From: UBA5072 sp963822145
Lineage (GTDB): Bacteria; Bacteroidota; Bacteroidia; Bacteroidales; UBA10428
Reading direction: 5' to 3'
Length of the DNA: 64,000 nucleotides
Assembly: GCA_963822145.1 (NCBI GenBank)
Contig: CAWGGG010000001.1
Coordinates: forward strand, 868,001-932,000
A program made the translations under genes and the position numbers. Under the pieces are notes generated by a model. That model made no database searches. It was not told the DNA's origin and was given only the letters and a program-made list of their open reading frames with translations. Every line of letters begins with the position of its first letter. Positions within the stretch are counted from its first letter, which is position 1. Shown here one piece after another: positions 61,498 through 64,000 of this stretch.

Positions 61498-62256
61498 CTA
61501 TTCCTTGAGGTCTTCCGGCTTTTCCGGCAGATCATGATGCAGGTGCACGGGGTGTGAGCGCCTCTTGATCCTGATGTTGATCACTTCAACGATGAGTGAG
61601 AAAAAAACGGCAAAATAAATATATCCCTTGGGAACGTGATAGTGCAGCCCGTCAATCACCAGCATAAAGCCAATGAGGATCAGGAATGACAATGCAAGGA
61701 CCTGCAACGTGGGATGCTGATTGATAAAGCGGCTGACAGCTCCGGCAAATATCATCATCACAGCAATCGCTATGATGATCGCCATGATCATGATGGGAAT
61801 GTGCTCTGTAAGTCCTATGGCCGTGAGGATCGAGTCAAAGGAAAATATCAGGTCGAGCAATACGATCTGAATCAGTACCGACATGGTTTTGGACCTCATA
61901 TTTACCTTCACGGTGTGATCCTCTCCTTCCATTTTGCCGTGAATCTCGGATATGCTTTTAACAACCAGGAAAACACCTCCTGCCATCAGTACCAGGTCTC
62001 TGACAGATAACCCCAGGCTGAAAATATTAAAAAGGGGATTGGTCATCCGGATAAAAAAACTAATGGTCAGCAGCAGCAGGCTCCTGAAAACCATGGCCAG
62101 TAAAAGACCTGTATTGCGTATGGCCCGCTGCCTGTTTTCCGGCAAACGATTGGTGACCAGAGAAATGAAAATTATATTGTCAATCCCCAGTACGATTTCA
62201 AGAAAAGTAAGGGTAAGCAGTGCAATCCAGGTTTCCGGCTGCAAGAATAATTCCAT
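61498..62256 (-). CDS. TerC-family integral membrane protein
   Basis: 252 residues with about seven membrane helices. The paired acidic motifs FLEIVLGIDNIIFISLV and VLLDLIFSFDSILTAIGL mark the TerC family, implicated in metal (Mn) export or tellurite resistance. The C-terminus is charged and His/Pro-rich. It is 13 bases downstream of the thioredoxin-like lipoprotein gene on the same strand. Confidence 0.9.
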   Translation of the reverse strand: MELFLQPETWIALLTLTFLEIVLGIDNIIFISLVTNRLPENRQRAIRNTGLLLAMVFRSLLLLTISFFIRMTNPLFNIFSLGLSVRDLVLMAGGVFLVVKSISEIHGKMEGEDHTVKVNMRSKTMSVLIQIVLLDLIFSFDSILTAIGLTEHIPIMIMAIIIAIAVMMIFAGAVSRFINQHPTLQVLALSFLILIGFMLVIDGLHYHVPKGYIYFAVFFSLIVEVINIRIKRRSHPVHLHHDLPEKPEDLKE

Positions 62257-62269
62257 CCTGTAAAAATAA

Positions 62270-62812
62270 TCAAATTGTCGATGCGTCCTTCTCTTTCAGC
62301 AACAACTCTTCTATCTGCTTTATAAACATGTCCTTTGTTTCCTGGGATGTTTTAGCGATTCCGGAAGAAATGGTGGGATTGCCTTCCATGGGACAAAATA
62401 AAAATGTTGGGATACTCTGAACACCGAAGACGGCAGCTAAATCCCGTTCCTTCTCAATATCAACTTTATAAATATTGATTCTTCCTGCATAAGTTTGTGC
62501 CAGTTCGTCCAGTATGGGGGAAGTGATCTTACAGGGCGCACACCAGTCAGCATAAAAATCTATCAAACATGGTTTCTCACCCTGGAATATCCAGGTTTTT
62601 GGATTCTTTTCATAGTCCATCACCAGCTTTATAAAATCCGCCTTGGTTATATGAACCGGGGCCTGGAATGCTGCATCCGGGGTTGACTGTGAGACCTGTT
62701 TCTCAGGTGCATCGGCTTCAGACCGCGGTTTGCCTGCCTTATCCGTTTGACCCGTACAGCTCGAAAACGATATTAATAAAACACCTGCTACTATATACCA
62801 CATTTTTTTCAT
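62270..62812 (-). CDS. Thioredoxin-fold lipoprotein
   Basis: 180 residues. Lipoprotein signal (MWYIVAGVLLISFSSC), a ~40-residue low-complexity linker, then a thioredoxin domain with active site WCAPC (DFYADWCAPCKITSP) and cis-Pro segment SIPTFLFCP. It is likely a periplasmic disulfide reductant anchored to a membrane. TerC follows and is probably co-transcribed. Confidence 0.9.
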   Translation of the reverse strand: MKKMWYIVAGVLLISFSSCTGQTDKAGKPRSEADAPEKQVSQSTPDAAFQAPVHITKADFIKLVMDYEKNPKTWIFQGEKPCLIDFYADWCAPCKITSPILDELAQTYAGRINIYKVDIEKERDLAAVFGVQSIPTFLFCPMEGNPTISSGIAKTSQETKDMFIKQIEELLLKEKDASTI

Positions 62813-62969
62813 TTCTGTTTAGATTAATTTCCGGTTAATGATGCTTTTAAAATATATGATGCTTTCAAATAATACTATGGTCATTCATTCTGAATATCTA
62901 TATATTATTATATATGCATATGTCAAATTTCATACCAATCTTTATAGGGATGAGGATCATGAAATTCTG

Positions 62970-63644
62970 TCATAGGGATCCTGAATTAAGGGCTGTTGTT
63001 TTCAGATGGAAATAAGCTGTTTCTTCCGTTTGCTCAATGTCAATTATATGCATCAGCATCAGGCTGGTCAGTACCCTCTCAGCCCGCAGCCGGCTGGTAC
63101 GTGCAATCTTCCCGAAACCCGACAAGGTGATTTTCCCATTTTCCGCCAGGTAATCCATCAGGATCTTTTCTTCAGGGCCATAACGCAGCCAGGCGCCCCT
63201 CCTCTTATGCTCATTCTTCCAAAAATTGACCAGGATGCGGTTGGCCTGGAAATTTTGATCAGCCACTCTGACATATGCCACCCATTCGCCGGACTCGTTT
63301 TTTGCATAGTGCGGCCTTTGCAGACTTGCAGGAATCTCTATCTCCAAAACACAACGTCCTTCCACGATCCATTTCTTCAGGTGATAAGTGATTGCCGGTT
63401 TGCAGAACAGGTGTGCAGCCGATTCTGCCATATAAGCTTCTTCTTCACTTCGGATGCCGTTGATCTTACCGTTATCCTTGACGCCTATCAACAATTTACC
63501 TCCCCGGGTATTGGCAAAGGCAGAAAAGGTACGGGCTATTTTTTTGGCATCATTAATTTCAAATTTGAAGTCGAGCTGCTGACTTTCTCCCGATTTGATA
63601 AGGCCTTTAATATAATGCTCAGCGCTGGTGTTTGCTGTTCTCAT
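62970..63644 (-). CDS. AlbA_2 (Schlafen-like) putative DNA-binding protein with winged-helix C-terminus
   Basis: 224 residues. The N-terminal AlbA_2 domain shows ESQQLDFKFEINDAKKIART, FANTRGGKLLIGVKDNGKI and PHYAKNESGEWVAYVRVADQN. The C-terminal ~65 residues resemble a winged helix (MDYLAENGKITLSGFGKIA). It is predicted to bind nucleic acid or ATP; the role is unknown. The gap to the thioredoxin-like gene (62813-62969) is AT-rich and shows nothing else. Confidence 0.8.
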   Translation of the reverse strand: MRTANTSAEHYIKGLIKSGESQQLDFKFEINDAKKIARTFSAFANTRGGKLLIGVKDNGKINGIRSEEEAYMAESAAHLFCKPAITYHLKKWIVEGRCVLEIEIPASLQRPHYAKNESGEWVAYVRVADQNFQANRILVNFWKNEHKRRGAWLRYGPEEKILMDYLAENGKITLSGFGKIARTSRLRAERVLTSLMLMHIIDIEQTEETAYFHLKTTALNSGSL

Positions 63645-63764
63645 TATCGGGAATTGTTAAAAAAACCAATTTGCCTTCAAAATTAGTGTATTTTGTGCTA
63701 AAATTTCCGGCAGGTTTGAATCCATCCTTGATAAAATCCGTATTACCGTATAAATCAGATTACC

Positions 63765-64000
63765 ATGAAAAAGCATCTATCAGCTGTGAATATGAAAATA
63801 AAGATCTTGTTGTTTGTTACAGGAGTGGGATTTATTTCTGCACTGGCAGGTACTTTTAATGCCGCTGCACAAACGCCTGATAAAGTAACGGCATACAAGG
63901 AACACCTGAAAAAAGGAGACAACTACCTCGCCGTTAAAAACTTTGCTGCGGCCATGTTCGAATATGAAAAGGCCTCTGATCTCATGCCAGAGGAAGAAGA
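63765..64000 (+). CDS. Exported TPR-like protein, 3' end outside window
   Basis: The frame starts at the ATG at 63765 (or MKIKILLFVTGV at 63792) and is open to the right edge. A signal peptide ends around GTFNAAAQ. The next residues, YKEHLKKGDNYLAVKNFAAAM and FEYEKASDLMPEEEE, look like the first tetratricopeptide repeat. Such starts are common in Bacteroidota OmpA/TPR envelope proteins, but the domain order cannot be seen. Confidence 0.7.
   Translation, partial: MKKHLSAVNMKIKILLFVTGVGFISALAGTFNAAAQTPDKVTAYKEHLKKGDNYLAVKNFAAAMFEYEKASDLMPEEE

Noticed and set aside
62813..62969. Small RNA or riboswitch in the AT-rich gap
   Set aside because: Only low-complexity TATA-type sequence is visible, with no conserved stem or terminator.

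Overview
This 64 kb window comes from a member of the Bacteroidota, most likely an environmental Bacteroidales/Marinilabiliales-like lineage. The evidence is a SprB-repeat surface protein with a type B type IX secretion (T9SS) C-terminal signal next to a PorP/SprF protein, two-component-propeller and SpoIIE-phosphatase sensors, DUF2723, DUF6427, SiaB/SiaC and MuiA-type (DUF4139) proteins, almost no Shine-Dalgarno sites, and promoters of the Bacteroidota form TTG-N19/20-TAnnTTTG. No rRNA, tRNA, CRISPR array, insertion sequence or phage gene was seen.

Layout. 1-9.9 kb: a propeller/SpoIIE sensor open at the left edge, dxs, an OmpA-type lipoprotein, and translation and nucleotide genes on the minus strand (rplM-rpsI-rpsB-tsf, then pyrH-frr). 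10-19.8 kb: envelope and carbohydrate genes (O-antigen-ligase-like protein, GH20-like glycosidase coupled to a sugar N-acetyltransferase, DUF2723 glycosyltransferase with a polysaccharide deacetylase, PD40-repeat lipoprotein). 19.9-21.6 kb: a BlaI/BlaR1-type pair behind two tandem operator palindromes, with both genes frameshifted. 22-28.1 kb: a lasso-peptide gene cluster. 28.1-32.7 kb: a large T9SS surface protein and its PorP/SprF partner. 32.7-42.2 kb: purD, secreted proteins, two different L,D-transpeptidases, a DUF4139 protein and a nitroreductase. 42.3-54.3 kb: a co-directional signalling block (two CheR-like proteins, CheB, GAF/PAS membrane sensors, a SpoIIE phosphatase, SiaB-like kinase, SiaC-like phosphoprotein, ABCG-like transporter). 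54.3-64 kb: two exported proteins, DUF6427, trxA, dnaE, terC, a thioredoxin-like lipoprotein, an AlbA_2 protein and the start of a TPR-like exported protein.

The main discovery is the lasso-peptide cluster. It has a split B protein (PqqD-like B1 and Cys-His-Asp peptidase B2), an asparagine-synthetase-like cyclase, an HPr-kinase-like kinase, a PAPS sulfotransferase, a nucleotidyltransferase-like protein, and a 49-residue precursor at 27989-28138 that is easy to miss because of its size. I predict the core AFEESYEDDRYTNVLTSP. The precursor's stop codon overlaps the start codon of the surface protein (ATGA). B2, the precursor and the first ~800 bp of the surface-protein gene form a ~1.5 kb strongly AT-rich block with a sharp edge inside that gene, which suggests a recently exchanged cassette. 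A perfect 17-bp inverted repeat sits just upstream of B1.

Five frame-disrupting indels lie between 20.1 and 23.4 kb (BlaI, BlaR1, nucleotidyltransferase, and the cyclase twice). They mean either local decay or local consensus error, and this must be settled before the cluster is called functional. The second notable system is the CheR/CheB plus SiaABC-like block, which has no CheA, CheW or classical chemoreceptor in view. Intergenic regions also hold dispersed 7-8 bp tandem arrays and several families of short REP-like palindromes.
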